A stretch of DNA of 7,713 nt from Rhodobacterales bacterium (GTDB lineage Bacteria > Pseudomonadota > Alphaproteobacteria > Rhodobacterales > Rhodobacteraceae): positions 1 to 7,713 of the forward strand of contig JAAFIJ010000115.1 of assembly GCA_013298675.1 (NCBI GenBank). Reading direction: 5' to 3'. Below, in pieces: positions 1 to 7,561 of the stretch. Under the pieces are notes generated by a model. It had not been told where the DNA came from. It did not search any database and worked only from the letters and a program-made list of their open reading frames with translations. How positions within the stretch are numbered: the stretch's first letter is position 1; every line of letters starts with the position of its first letter. The translations under genes and the position numbers were made by a program.

Positions 1-2
1 CA

Positions 3-377
3 CGGGTCGTTCGCGGAGAAGTTCTGGCGCTGAAGGAGCGTGAATATGTCTTGGCGGCCCGGTCCATCGGGGCAGCCCCTCGGCGGATCATTCTGCGCCA
101 CATTCTGCCAAACGTCGTGTCGCCGGTCATGGTGGCCGCAACGCTGGGCATTGCAGAGGCGATCATCACAGAATCTGTACTGTCCTTCCTTGGGCTTGGT
201 TTTCCACCAGATTTCCCGACATGGGGCAGACTGCTTTATGATGGCATGGCGTATATTCAACTTTACCCAGAGCGGGTGATTTGGCCGGGTCTGGCAATTT
301 CGCTGACAGTGTTGTCGGTGAATTACATCGGGGACGGTTTGCGCGATGCCTTGGACCCACGGATCAGAGGGCGCTGA
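3..377 (+). CDS. ABC transporter permease, DppC/OppC family (3' part)
   Basis: This is the C-terminal part of an inner-membrane permease of a peptide/nickel/opine-type (DppC/OppC) ABC importer. The frame is open from the left edge, so the true start lies outside the window. About 124 residues are visible. The cytoplasmic EAA loop that docks on the ATPase is seen as EYVLAARSIGA followed by ILPN. Two hydrophobic segments follow, around VMVAATLGIAEAIITESVLS and WPGLAISLTVLSVNYIG. The family-typical FLGLGFPP...PTWG stretch lies between them, and the protein ends in GLRDALDPRIRGR, a usual end for this family. The substrate cannot be read from the permease alone. Partner ATPase and binding-protein genes are presumably to the left; no ATPase gene follows, since the next gene is convergent. 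The gap to the next gene is only 22 bp and I see no terminator hairpin in it. Confidence 0.93.
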   Translation, partial: RVVRGEVLALKEREYVLAARSIGAAPRRIILRHILPNVVSPVMVAATLGIAEAIITESVLSFLGLGFPPDFPTWGRLLYDGMAYIQLYPERVIWPGLAISLTVLSVNYIGDGLRDALDPRIRGR

Positions 378-399
378 CCACGCCCCCTAACCTAGCACC

Positions 400-1689
400 C
401 TAACTTGCGTGCATCTGACGTCGGATTCGGCGTACCATCAACCACACCACACCGATCACCACGGGTGTCAGGGCTGCGGTCGCTGCTGCTTTTGGCGCAT
501 GCGCCAGCTCTATAAACGGTGCCGCTACATAAGACGCGAGCCCAAGGGCGTAGTAGCTGATCGCCACCACTGACAGCCCCTCAACCGTGTGCTGAAGACG
601 CAGGGCAAGATCGGCGCGGCGATCCATGCTCTCGAGTAAACTCTGGTTTTGCGATGAACGTTGCACATCAACCCGCGTGCGCAGCAACTCTGCCGCGCGC
701 ATCGCCCGCTCTGCCATCGATTTCAACCGCGCCTCGGTTGACTTGACCGTTCGCATGGCAGGGTCATAGCGTCGCATCATAAATTCACCAAAGGTTTGGC
801 GCCCATCCACCCGCTGTTCGCGCAAGGCAGCAATGCGCTGATCGACGATCGCCTCATATGCCCCTGTGGCCCCAAACCGGAAAGAATTTTGCACCGCCAT
901 CGCCTCTAGCTCTGCGGAAATGGCCAGCAGTTCATACAACGCCGTTTCGGGCGGACGCGCGGCGTTATCAAGCCCCGACACCAGAGATGACAGCCGGGGG
1001 TCGAGCGCATTCAACCGTTCGGTCAACGCCCGCGCCTCAATCAATCCCAGCATCGACATCGCACGGTAGGTTTCAATCTCGCATAAGCGTTGTACGATCC
1101 GACCTATCCGCCGGCGTCCTGTGCCGGGGCGCACAAAAACGGCAAAGCGCATGAACCCAGATGCATCAATGCGGAAATCGCCCGCGACGATGGCGGCGCC
1201 GTCGACCACACGTGCGACAGCAAGGCTTTCAGGGACAAACCACGCATCAAGCTTGACGCGCATTTGTTCGTCGTCTTGTGGCATCTCTTCGACTCGCATC
1301 AAAATCGCCGTCATGATCTTGCCCGGTGCCGTGCTTAGCCAGTTTGGTGGAAACACTTGCATTTCGGCGGGGTCAAAAGCGCGATCAGACAGTCCAGGGG
1401 TAAAGCCGGAATAGGTCACGAATTCGGTATGGCTTTCCCATTTCAGTTCTGTCCGTCCCAAGGGTCCTGAAAAATGCGTGGCCCCCGGTTGCGGATGCGC
1501 AGAGCCGTGGCGGTCAAGCAGTTGCACAAGATGCGCAATATCTGTCCCCCTGTCGCGGTTTTGCGCCAAGACCGGTTCCTTGATCGCAAGATAGGCCGTG
1601 GCGCACGGTGCGTTTAACGCAGGAAATGGACGGGCATGCAGCTCGTTCACGGTGGTATAGCGCTGAGGATGGTCAAGGATTTGGGGCAT
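400..1689 (-). CDS. DUF3422 family membrane-anchored protein
   Basis: This is an uncharacterised protein of the DUF3422 family (predicted membrane-anchored, common in alpha- and betaproteobacteria); no biochemical role is known to me. With the start chosen here it has 429 residues, close to the usual family length. The N-terminus has the family signature DHPQRYTTVNELHARPFPAL (residues 6-25). The middle has a long soluble region, including GRRRIGRIVQRLCEIETYR (191-209). Near the C-terminus, SQNQSLLESMDRRADLALRL (346-365) leads into a first hydrophobic segment (about 371-392) and a second one (about 401-418), ending in basic RRIRRQ. The protein is probably anchored by a C-terminal hairpin. The frame stays open upstream to a GTG at 1806 (468 residues). 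I prefer ATG 1689 because family members begin a few residues before DHPxRY, although neither start has a strong Shine-Dalgarno. It stands alone, separated from pntB by a terminator. Confidence 0.88.
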   Translation of the reverse strand: MPQILDHPQRYTTVNELHARPFPALNAPCATAYLAIKEPVLAQNRDRGTDIAHLVQLLDRHGSAHPQPGATHFSGPLGRTELKWESHTEFVTYSGFTPGLSDRAFDPAEMQVFPPNWLSTAPGKIMTAILMRVEEMPQDDEQMRVKLDAWFVPESLAVARVVDGAAIVAGDFRIDASGFMRFAVFVRPGTGRRRIGRIVQRLCEIETYRAMSMLGLIEARALTERLNALDPRLSSLVSGLDNAARPPETALYELLAISAELEAMAVQNSFRFGATGAYEAIVDQRIAALREQRVDGRQTFGEFMMRRYDPAMRTVKSTEARLKSMAERAMRAAELLRTRVDVQRSSQNQSLLESMDRRADLALRLQHTVEGLSVVAISYYALGLASYVAAPFIELAHAPKAAATAALTPVVIGVVWLMVRRIRRQMHAS

Positions 1690-1759
1690 GGCTGCTATCA
1701 GGTCAGGACTGTTGACACGATTTGGGTGCGTCTGCCTTCCGATTGCCAGCAAAGCTGCC

Positions 1760-1775
1760 GCATACAGGGGTATGC
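1760..1775. repeat. Small inverted repeat upstream of the DUF3422 gene
   Basis: GCATAC (1760-1765) and GTATGC (1770-1775) form perfect 6-bp arms around AGGG. The repeat lies 71 bp upstream of the preferred DUF3422 start and inside the alternative longer reading frame. It could be an operator half-site pair or chance; no function is shown by the sequence. Confidence 0.3.
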
Positions 1776-1874
1776 ACCGGTTTTGTTGCATCCCCGCCAC
1801 AGTCACTTCTACACCCTACCAATCGGTATTGTTACGCTCCGGCTCTGTGAACAGACCAGCCCTTATCGATGATG

Positions 1875-1909
1875 AAAAATGAATGCGGGCGCAAGAAGCG
1901 CCCGCAATT
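1875..1909 (-). terminator. Rho-independent terminator of the pntAB unit
   Basis: On the minus strand, 26 bases beyond the pntB stop, TGCGGGCGC and GCGCCCGCA form a perfect 9-bp GC-rich stem (1884-1892 and 1898-1906) with a 5-base loop. With one bulged base the stem extends by three further pairs (GAA with TTC). In the minus-strand direction it is followed by ATTCATTTTTC, which contains a run of five T. The geometry fits an intrinsic terminator for transcripts coming from pntA-pntB. It also separates that unit from the DUF3422 gene. Confidence 0.85.
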
Positions 1910-1934
1910 CCCGGTATGATAACCGAAGGCTAGG

Positions 1935-3368
1935 TCAGTCGATCAATGGCAGCAACGCATCCAAAGATTTCTTGGCGTCACCATAAAACATCCGAGTATT
2001 TTCTTTATAGAACAACGGGTTCTCGATCCCGGAATAGCCTGTACCCTGCCCGCGCTTAGACACGAAGACTTGTTTGGCCTTCCAGCATTCCAACACCGGC
2101 ATGCCCGCGATAGGAGAGTTCGGATCCTCTTGCGCCGCGGGGTTCACGATGTCGTTCGACCCAATGACGATCGCCACATCGGTCGTTGGGAAATCGGCGT
2201 TGATTTCGTCCATTTCCATCACGATGTCATAGGGCACCTTCGCCTCGGCCAAGAGAACGTTCATATGGCCCGGCAAACGGCCCGCGACGGGGTGGATCGC
2301 AAAGCGCACAGTCTTGCCCGCTGCGCGCAGCTTGCGCGTCAACTCGGACACCGACTGCTGTGCTTGGGCGACCGCCATCCCGTAACCCGGAATGATGATG
2401 ATGCTGTCTGCATCGTTCAGGGCTGCGGCCACGCCTTCGGCATCAATCGCAATCTGCTCGCCCACAACCTCCATCGCCGGACCCGTGGTGGTGCCAAAGC
2501 CGCCAAGGATCACGGAGATGAACGACCGGTTCATCGCTTTACACATGATGTAGGACAGGATCGCACCGGAAGAGCCGACAAGAGCGCCCGTCACGATCAA
2601 CAGATCATTGCCAAGCGTAAAGCCGATCGCCGCCGCCGCCCAACCGGAATAGCTGTTCAGCATCGACACCACCACGGGCATATCTGCGCCACCGATACCC
2701 ATGATCAGATGATAGCCAATGAAGAACGCCAAGAGCGTCATCAGCCCCAGCGACCAAATGCCTGCGCCGTTGAAGTACATCACCAACAGCACCAGCGAGC
2801 CAATCGCCGCCGCCGCATTCAGGAAGTGCCCGCCCGGCAATTTGCTTGCCTTGCCGTCGACCTTGCCTGCAAGTTTGCCAAACGCGATGATCGAGCCGGT
2901 AAAAGTCACCGCACCGATGAACACGCCCAAGAACACTTCAACATGCAAAATTGCCTGCTCAACCGCGTCTTTTTCGGCAAGTTTGGCCGCAAAGCCAATC
3001 AGTTGGGTCTTTGCACCTTCATCCAAGGCCAGAACACGGGTCAGTTCCAGATCGGCATTATAGCCGATCAATACAGCGGCAAGACCCACAAAAGAATGCA
3101 ATGCCGCCACCAGCTGCGGCATTTCGGTCATTTGAACGCGCGTGGCCACGATCCAACCCAGCGCGGACCCAATCACCACCATCAGCGCGATTACCCAAAC
3201 ATTCGCGACATCGGGTGAAAACACCGTGGCCGCCACGGCAAGCGCCATGCCCGCGATCCCGTACCAGACCGCGCGCTTGGCGCTTTCCTGGCCAGAAAGT
3301 CCGCCCAAAGACAGAATAAAAAGAACAGCAGCCGCAATATAGGCAGCCGAGACGATACCAATGCTCAT
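1935..3368 (-). CDS. pntB: NAD(P) transhydrogenase subunit beta
   Basis: This is the beta subunit of proton-translocating transhydrogenase, an inner-membrane complex with PntA that transfers hydride from NADH to NADP+ driven by the proton gradient. The 477 residues match the family length. The N-terminal half (about 1-275) is a bundle of membrane helices. It includes His91 in ALHSFVGLAAVL, Asp229 in GGADMPVVVSMLNSYSGW and Asn238; these align with proton-channel residues His91, Asp213 and Asn222 known from E. coli PntB. The C-terminal half is the NADP(H)-binding domain III: GYGMAVAQAQ (328-337), HPVAGRLPGHMNV (359-371), VIGSNDIVNPAA (401-412) and GTGYSGIENPLF (442-453). ATG 3368 is preceded by a strong GGGAGG Shine-Dalgarno. 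It begins 12 bp after the pntA stop, so the two are surely co-transcribed. No key residue appears to be missing. Confidence 0.98.
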   Translation of the reverse strand: MSIGIVSAAYIAAAVLFILSLGGLSGQESAKRAVWYGIAGMALAVAATVFSPDVANVWVIALMVVIGSALGWIVATRVQMTEMPQLVAALHSFVGLAAVLIGYNADLELTRVLALDEGAKTQLIGFAAKLAEKDAVEQAILHVEVFLGVFIGAVTFTGSIIAFGKLAGKVDGKASKLPGGHFLNAAAAIGSLVLLVMYFNGAGIWSLGLMTLLAFFIGYHLIMGIGGADMPVVVSMLNSYSGWAAAAIGFTLGNDLLIVTGALVGSSGAILSYIMCKAMNRSFISVILGGFGTTTGPAMEVVGEQIAIDAEGVAAALNDADSIIIIPGYGMAVAQAQQSVSELTRKLRAAGKTVRFAIHPVAGRLPGHMNVLLAEAKVPYDIVMEMDEINADFPTTDVAIVIGSNDIVNPAAQEDPNSPIAGMPVLECWKAKQVFVSKRGQGTGYSGIENPLFYKENTRMFYGDAKKSLDALLPLID

Positions 3369-3380
3369 GGCTTCCCTCCC

Positions 3381-4958
3381 TTACGACTTTTGGAACATGG
3401 CGAGCATCCGGCGCGTAACCAGAAAGCCGCCAACGATATTGATCGTCGCAATCAGCACGGAAATGGCCGCAAGCACCACCACCAACCAATTGCCCGATCC
3501 GATTTGCAGCAACGCCCCCAAGATTACGATCCCGGAAATGGCATTGGTGACGGCCATCAACGGCGTGTGCAAGGAATGGCTGACATTCCAGATCACCGAG
3601 AAGCCAATAAAACAGGCCAGCACAAAGACGATAAAGTGCTGCATGAATTCTGCAGGGGCAAAGGCCCCCACAAGCGCCAGCAACCCACCCGCAGCAACCA
3701 GCAGACCGACTTGGCTGCGGGTTTGCGCCCTGAACGCAGCGCTTTCGGCGGCGCGGCGTTCCTCGGGGGTAAGTTCCTTGACCTTTTCTTTGGGCTTGGA
3801 CACTGCAATGGCCGCGATTTTAGGTGGCGGCGGCGGGAATGTAATGGCCCCGGCATAGGCGACTGTCGCGCCACGGATCACGTCATCTTCCATATTGTGC
3901 ACGATCACACCGTCTTTTTTCGGTGTAAGGTCGGTCAGCATATGTCTGATATTGTTGGAATAGAGCGTCGAGGCTTGCGCCGCCATCCGGCTTGGGAAAT
4001 CGGTATAGCCAACGATGGTCACGCCGTTGTCAGAAATGATCTTTTCATCCATCACCGTCAGGTCACAGTTACCACCGCGTTCGGCGGCAAGGTCAACCAC
4101 AACTGAACCGGGCTTCATCGCCGCAACCATCTCTTTGGTCCACAGCTTGGGTGCCGGGCGTCCAGGGATCAAAGCTGTGGTGATGACAATATCAACCTCT
4201 GGCGCAAGTTCGCGGAACTTTGCCAATTGCTTTGCCTGAAACGCCGGGGTGGACGGGGCAGCATAGCCGCCCGTTGCCGCGCCGTCTGGCAGTTCGGACG
4301 CGTCAAATTCCAGATAGACAAAACTTGCGCCCATCGATTCAATCTGTTCCGCCACTTCGGGGCGTACATCAAACGCATAGACAATCGCGCCCAGCGAAAC
4401 GGCTGTTCCGATGGCGGCAAGACCGGCCACGCCTGCGCCCACGATCAGCACTTTGGCAGGTGGCACTTTGCCCGCGGCTGTCACTTGACCGGTGAAGAAG
4501 CGGCCAAAGTTCGACCCCGCCTCTATCACTGCGCGGTAGCCCGCGATATTGGCCATAGATGACAGTGCGTCCATCTTTTGCGCCCGGCTGATGCGTGGCA
4601 CCATATCCATAGCGACCACCGTCGCACCGCGCGATTTGGCGATTTCCAGCAGTTCAGGGTTCTGGGCAGGCCAAAAGAACGAAATCAGCGTTTGACCGGC
4701 TTTCAGCGCCTCTGCCTCGGCCTTTTCTGGCCCGCGCACTTTGACGATTACGTCACAGGCGGCCATCAGAGCCGTTGCGGTCTTATGAACCTCAACACCA
4801 GCAGCGGCATAAAGCGCGTCCGAATACCCTGCTTTTGCCCCGGCCCCCGCCTCTATCGCGCAAGTGTGACCCAGTTTTACCAATTGGGCCGCCGAGTCTG
4901 GTGTCATAGCCACACGGTTTTCACCGGCGAAAACTTCTTTCAACGCACCGATTTTCAC
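3381..4958 (-). CDS. pntA: NAD(P) transhydrogenase subunit alpha (fused form)
   Basis: This is the alpha subunit of proton-translocating transhydrogenase, which binds NAD(H) and supplies part of the membrane domain. It has 525 residues. Domain I (about 1-380) shows KMDALSSMANIAGYRA (128-143), the dinucleotide-binding loop GAGVAGL (174-180), IPGRPAP (264-270) and the mobile loop YTDFPSRMAAQAS (319-331). A proline-rich linker FPPPPPK (374-380) and a charged stretch lead to four hydrophobic helices (about 417-435, 441-458, 466-486 and 490-514). This is the fused E. coli-like architecture. Some alphaproteobacteria such as Rhodospirillum rubrum instead split it into PntAA and PntAB. The start codon is GTG at 4958, chosen because MKIGALKEVF is the typical family N-terminus and AAGGAGG lies 8 bases upstream. 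It is transcribed together with pntB. Confidence 0.98.
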   Translation of the reverse strand: MKIGALKEVFAGENRVAMTPDSAAQLVKLGHTCAIEAGAGAKAGYSDALYAAAGVEVHKTATALMAACDVIVKVRGPEKAEAEALKAGQTLISFFWPAQNPELLEIAKSRGATVVAMDMVPRISRAQKMDALSSMANIAGYRAVIEAGSNFGRFFTGQVTAAGKVPPAKVLIVGAGVAGLAAIGTAVSLGAIVYAFDVRPEVAEQIESMGASFVYLEFDASELPDGAATGGYAAPSTPAFQAKQLAKFRELAPEVDIVITTALIPGRPAPKLWTKEMVAAMKPGSVVVDLAAERGGNCDLTVMDEKIISDNGVTIVGYTDFPSRMAAQASTLYSNNIRHMLTDLTPKKDGVIVHNMEDDVIRGATVAYAGAITFPPPPPKIAAIAVSKPKEKVKELTPEERRAAESAAFRAQTRSQVGLLVAAGGLLALVGAFAPAEFMQHFIVFVLACFIGFSVIWNVSHSLHTPLMAVTNAISGIVILGALLQIGSGNWLVVVLAAISVLIATINIVGGFLVTRRMLAMFQKS

Positions 4959-4966
4959 TGTTCTGT

Positions 4967-4973
4967 CCTCCTT
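4967..4973 (-). promoter_or_regulatory. Shine-Dalgarno site deciding the GTG start of pntA
   Basis: On the minus strand AAGGAGG lies 8 bases before the GTG at 4958. This near-perfect anti-16S match fixes the unusual start codon of pntA. Confidence 0.85.
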
Positions 4974-5045
4974 GCGGCGAAAACCGCGTTCTCGTCTCTA
5001 CGTCAGGCGCGTCGGGATCAGTCCAGCGCGCGGGCTTTCCTACTT

Positions 5046-5051
5046 TGTCAA
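5046..5051 (-). promoter_or_regulatory. Possible -35 element upstream of pntA
   Basis: A perfect TTGACA occurs on the minus strand, 10 bases past the stop of the upstream methyltransferase gene and about 87 bases before the pntA start. No convincing -10 hexamer follows at 16-18 bases: the sequence there is GC-rich. Alphaproteobacterial -10 elements are often weak, so an own promoter for pntAB is possible but not shown. The alternative is read-through from the upstream gene. Confidence 0.3.
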
Positions 5052-5061
5052 AACCAACTGT

Positions 5062-5520
5062 TCACAACCAACGTCTGGTGCGCAAGAACCAATGACTGGC
5101 CTCATCTGGAAACTTGTCTTTGAGGATGTCTTCTTCCGCATCGATAAAGCGGTCGGTGATAACCACAACAAATCCAGCGACAACAAGGAACCCAAGAAGC
5201 GACCCTGACCAGAACGTCGCCCCCACGAGGATGAACACAAAGCCAAGGTAAATCGGGTTGCGTGATATGCTAAAAACGCCATCGGTGACCAATACTTTGG
5301 GCGTGGCGCGCGGGTGGACGGTTGTTGATTTGGCCCGCATGATCCAGACCGCAGACCCAATAAGCCAAGCCGCAATCGCAAAACATGCGAGGCCCAATCC
5401 TGCGCCAAAATCACCAAACCCAAAGAAGAATCCGATCAATCCAAGGATATAGATCGCCAAAACGCCGCCAAGCGTCCACACCGGAGGCCAATCCAGCAAT
5501 GAAATAAGCCGTGCTTGCAT
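5062..5520 (-). CDS. Isoprenylcysteine carboxyl methyltransferase-family membrane protein
   Basis: This is a small integral-membrane protein of the ICMT/PEMT-like family (S-adenosylmethionine-dependent methyltransferases embedded in the membrane). The 152 residues include hydrophobic segments at about 15-34, 40-61, 90-105 and 108-122. The family core is visible: TPKVLVTDGVFSISRNPIYL (73-92), where SRNPIYLG is the hallmark, then RFIDAEEDILKDKF (124-137) and the C-terminal RTRRWL. In eukaryotes such enzymes methylate prenylated cysteine; bacterial members mostly have unknown substrates, so none is assigned here. ATG 5520 has AGGAG 8 bases upstream. The gene ends 103 bp before pntA in the same direction and could be co-transcribed with it. 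It is divergent from kynU. Confidence 0.85.
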   Translation of the reverse strand: MQARLISLLDWPPVWTLGGVLAIYILGLIGFFFGFGDFGAGLGLACFAIAAWLIGSAVWIMRAKSTTVHPRATPKVLVTDGVFSISRNPIYLGFVFILVGATFWSGSLLGFLVVAGFVVVITDRFIDAEEDILKDKFPDEASHWFLRTRRWL

Positions 5521-5715
5521 CAGAAATTCTCCTGTTTCATGGAGGGATTAATGCCAAGCAGGTCAAAGATGCAACCGCTTATGGAGCGCGATACGTCGTT
5601 TTTGTGCAGTTATCGCTAACAGCGGTTTCCATCTCAAATACCGTACCAACGGCCGCAATCACCGCTTGTGGTTTCTCGGCTCTCGGGGCAGTTTCCTGCA
5701 AAACCGGGGGTAAAT
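5521..5715. other. Divergent intergenic region between the methyltransferase gene and kynU
   Basis: This 195-bp stretch must carry the promoters for both the leftward methyltransferase (and possibly pntAB) and the rightward kynU cluster. I could not identify a convincing -35/-10 pair or a strong palindrome. The only structure I noticed is the short overlapping repeat GTTA-TCGC-TAAC (5609-5620) and CGCT-AAC-AGCG (5614-5624), too weak to call. The kynU frame is open here back to a GTG at 5668, but that extension does not look like kynureninase. Confidence 0.5.
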
Positions 5716-6912
5716 ATGTCTTCAGATTTCGCAAAAACACGGGCGCAGTTTCACCTGCCAGAGGGCATGATCTATCTTGACGGCAACTCGCTTGGCCCTT
5801 TGCCGCGCGGGGCGGCTGCGCGGGTGGCGCGTACGGTCGAACAGGAATGGGGCAATATGCTGATAACCGGCTGGAACAAGGCCGGCTGGATGGACAAGCC
5901 GATGCGCGTGGGCGACCGAATTGCGCGGTTGATCGGGGCGGAAGCCGGCCATGTGGTTATGGGCGACACTCTGTCCATCAAGGTTTATCAAGCGCTGGCT
6001 TCGTGCTTGGAAATGAACCCAACCCGTCGGGTGATTTTGTCTGACACCGGCAATTTTCCATCTGATTTGTACATGGCTGAGGGGTTGTGCCGCACGCTTG
6101 GCCCCGGATACACCCTAAAAACCGTCGCACCAGAGGCGGTGCTCGAGGCAATTGACGACACCGTCGCCTGCACCATGATCACTGAGGTGGATTACCGTAC
6201 CGGGCGCAAGCATGACATGGCCGCCATCACCGCGCGGGCGCATGACTGTGGCGCTTTGGCAATTTGGGATCTGGCCCACTCGGCGGGCGCTTTTCAAGTA
6301 GAATTGGCCGCTTGCAATGTCGATTTCGCAGTGGGATGCACGTATAAATACCTGAACTCCGGCCCGGGTGGTCCTGCGTTCATTTATGTGGCGCCTCGTC
6401 ATGCCGATGTGGCGCGCCCTGCCCTTGCCGGTTGGCAGGGTCATGCAGCCCCGTTTGATTTTGATTTGTCCTACCGCCCTGCAACCGGGGCAGAACGCAT
6501 GCGCGTGGGCACCCCGCCCATTTTGCAATTGGCTGCCCTTGAGGCATCATTGGATATTTGGGACAGTGTCGATATGGCCGACCTGCGCGCCGCATCGCTT
6601 GCGCTGACCGACCGATACATTGCTGGGATCGAGGCCAACTGCCCCGATCTGGCCCTTGCCACGCCGCGCGAGCATACGCAGCGTGGCAGTCAAGTGTCGT
6701 TCCGTCACCCTCAGGGTTATGCCATCATGCAAGCCATGATCGCGCGCGGCGTTATCGGCGATTTTCGCGCGCCCGACATCATTCGGTGCGGCTTTACCCC
6801 ACTGTTTATCAACGCAGCAGACGTCGATGCGGCTGTGGCCATCATCAGCGACATCATGCAAAACAGTCTGTGGGACCGCCCGGAATACAAGACCCGCGCC
6901 AAGGTGACGTAA
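5716..6912 (+). CDS. kynU: Kynureninase
   Basis: This is a PLP-dependent cytosolic enzyme that cleaves L-kynurenine to anthranilate and L-alanine in tryptophan catabolism (it may also act on 3-hydroxykynurenine). It has 398 residues, the usual length. Visible hallmarks are IYLDGNSLGPLP (19-30), SDTGNFPSDLYM (109-120), DLAHSAGA (185-192), whose Asp185 should contact the PLP ring nitrogen, and CTYKYLNSGPGGPAF (208-222), with Lys211 as the expected Schiff-base lysine. GTPPILQLAALEASLDI (265-281) and RAPDIIRCGFTPL (351-363) follow in the C-terminal domain. ATG 5716 is chosen over an upstream in-frame GTG at 5668 because MSSDFAKTRAQFHLPEG fits the family start and GGGGG lies 5 bases upstream. A GNAT gene follows after 27 bp, and kynA further on, which supports the pathway assignment. 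Confidence 0.96.
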   Translation: MSSDFAKTRAQFHLPEGMIYLDGNSLGPLPRGAAARVARTVEQEWGNMLITGWNKAGWMDKPMRVGDRIARLIGAEAGHVVMGDTLSIKVYQALASCLEMNPTRRVILSDTGNFPSDLYMAEGLCRTLGPGYTLKTVAPEAVLEAIDDTVACTMITEVDYRTGRKHDMAAITARAHDCGALAIWDLAHSAGAFQVELAACNVDFAVGCTYKYLNSGPGGPAFIYVAPRHADVARPALAGWQGHAAPFDFDLSYRPATGAERMRVGTPPILQLAALEASLDIWDSVDMADLRAASLALTDRYIAGIEANCPDLALATPREHTQRGSQVSFRHPQGYAIMQAMIARGVIGDFRAPDIIRCGFTPLFINAADVDAAVAIISDIMQNSLWDRPEYKTRAKVT

Positions 6913-6939
6913 CAAACGAAACCAAGACGGAGGCCCAAG

Positions 6940-7407
6940 GTGCCGAAAATCCGACCCTATACTGCCCAAGACCGGGCCGCTGCCGCAATGGTGTTTTACC
7001 GCGCCGTTCGGATTGGCGCGGCCGCACATTACACTAACGAAGAACTGGCCAGCTGGGCCAGTTCGCCCGAGCCCAATTGGAACACCCCCGACAGATTGTT
7101 GGACCAGTGGTGCTATGTGGCCGAAGAAGATGGCCGCATGACAGGTTTTTTCTCTATGGACCGCAACGGATACCTCGATATGGCTTTTGTCATCCCAGAG
7201 GTCATGGGCAACGGCACCGCCGCAGCCCTTTATGACAAAGTGATGGACAGCGCCAAAGCCGCGGGGCTGACCCATTTTACCGTTAAGGCCGCGCACCAGT
7301 CGCATCGGTTTTTGGCACGTCGCGGCTGGATGTTGGACCGCATGGAAACCTTTACCGAAGACGGCGCGACCTATACCGCAGCCATGCTCTATTTGGACCT
7401 GCCCTAA
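6940..7407 (+). CDS. GNAT family N-acetyltransferase
   Basis: This is a 155-residue single-domain acetyltransferase of the GNAT superfamily, which transfers acetyl from acetyl-CoA to an amine; the substrate is unknown. The N-terminus IRPYTAQDRAAAAMVFYRAV (4-23) and YTNEELASWASS (31-42) resemble the GNAT subgroup often annotated as Acetyltransf_10. The acetyl-CoA-binding motif A is VIPEVMGNGTAAALYDKVMD (84-103). Its first position is Glu where Gln or Arg is usual (E-V-M-G-N-G). Motif B-like AHQSHRFLARRGW (118-130) follows. The start is GTG 6940, preceded 6 bases upstream by GGAGG, 27 bp after kynU, so it is probably co-transcribed with kynU. Placement between kynU and kynA suggests, but does not prove, a link to tryptophan breakdown products such as anthranilate or kynurenine. 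Confidence 0.88.
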   Translation: MPKIRPYTAQDRAAAAMVFYRAVRIGAAAHYTNEELASWASSPEPNWNTPDRLLDQWCYVAEEDGRMTGFFSMDRNGYLDMAFVIPEVMGNGTAAALYDKVMDSAKAAGLTHFTVKAAHQSHRFLARRGWMLDRMETFTEDGATYTAAMLYLDLP

Positions 7408-7444
7408 CGCATTCTGGATTGCCAAGGGCGCAAACCAGTTAAGG

Positions 7445-7454
7445 CCATTGGCAA
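7445..7454. repeat. Extra copy of the kynA-upstream half-site CCATTGGCAA
   Basis: CCATTGGCAA here is identical, in the same orientation, to the right arm of the palindrome at 7576-7585, which starts 131 bp further on. The shorter inverse TTGCCAA also occurs at 7419-7425. A 10-base exact repeat within one 249-bp gap hints at a multi-site operator, though chance is not excluded. Confidence 0.4.
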
Positions 7455-7483
7455 GCAGAGCGCATCCCAAATAACCCATGGAC

Positions 7484-7497
7484 GCCGACCTGTCGGC
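7484..7497. repeat. Short inverted repeat in the GNAT-kynA gap
   Basis: GCCGAC (7484-7489) and GTCGGC (7492-7497) are perfect 6-bp arms around CT. The loop is too short for a good RNA hairpin and no T-run follows, so it is not a classical terminator. Its role is unknown. Confidence 0.3.
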
Positions 7498-7561
7498 TGA
7501 GCTACTCTGCTCTAATGAGGCAAAATAATCCCCTTCCCTTGTGCCGCCCGTCGGGGTGGAT

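Noticed and set aside
2070..3218. A 382-codon open frame on the plus strand opposite pntB
   Set aside because: It is fully antisense to a clear pntB. Its translation is very rich in His, Arg and Gln and resembles no family, as expected from the mirror of a GC-biased gene.
3390..4106. A 238-codon plus-strand open frame opposite pntA
   Set aside because: It is a shadow of pntA with low-complexity, charged composition and no family resemblance.
5668..5715. A longer kynureninase starting at GTG 5668
   Set aside because: The extra 16 residues do not resemble kynureninase N-termini, and ATG 5716 has a purine-rich ribosome-binding site and the expected N-terminus.
7419..7454. TTGCCAA...TTGGCAA as a terminator stem after the GNAT gene
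   Set aside because: The stem is only 7 bp with a 22-base loop and no T-run follows. It is more likely part of the repeated half-site pattern.
6547..7479. A 310-codon minus-strand open frame across kynU and the GNAT gene
   Set aside because: It is antisense to two well-supported genes, has no recognisable domain and ends inside kynU. It is best explained as a codon-bias shadow.
7484..7540. A tRNA-like stretch: the minus strand around 7484-7513 contains GTAGCTCAG, as in a tRNA D-arm
   Set aside because: No matching D-stem partner, anticodon arm, T-loop or acceptor stem can be folded around it.
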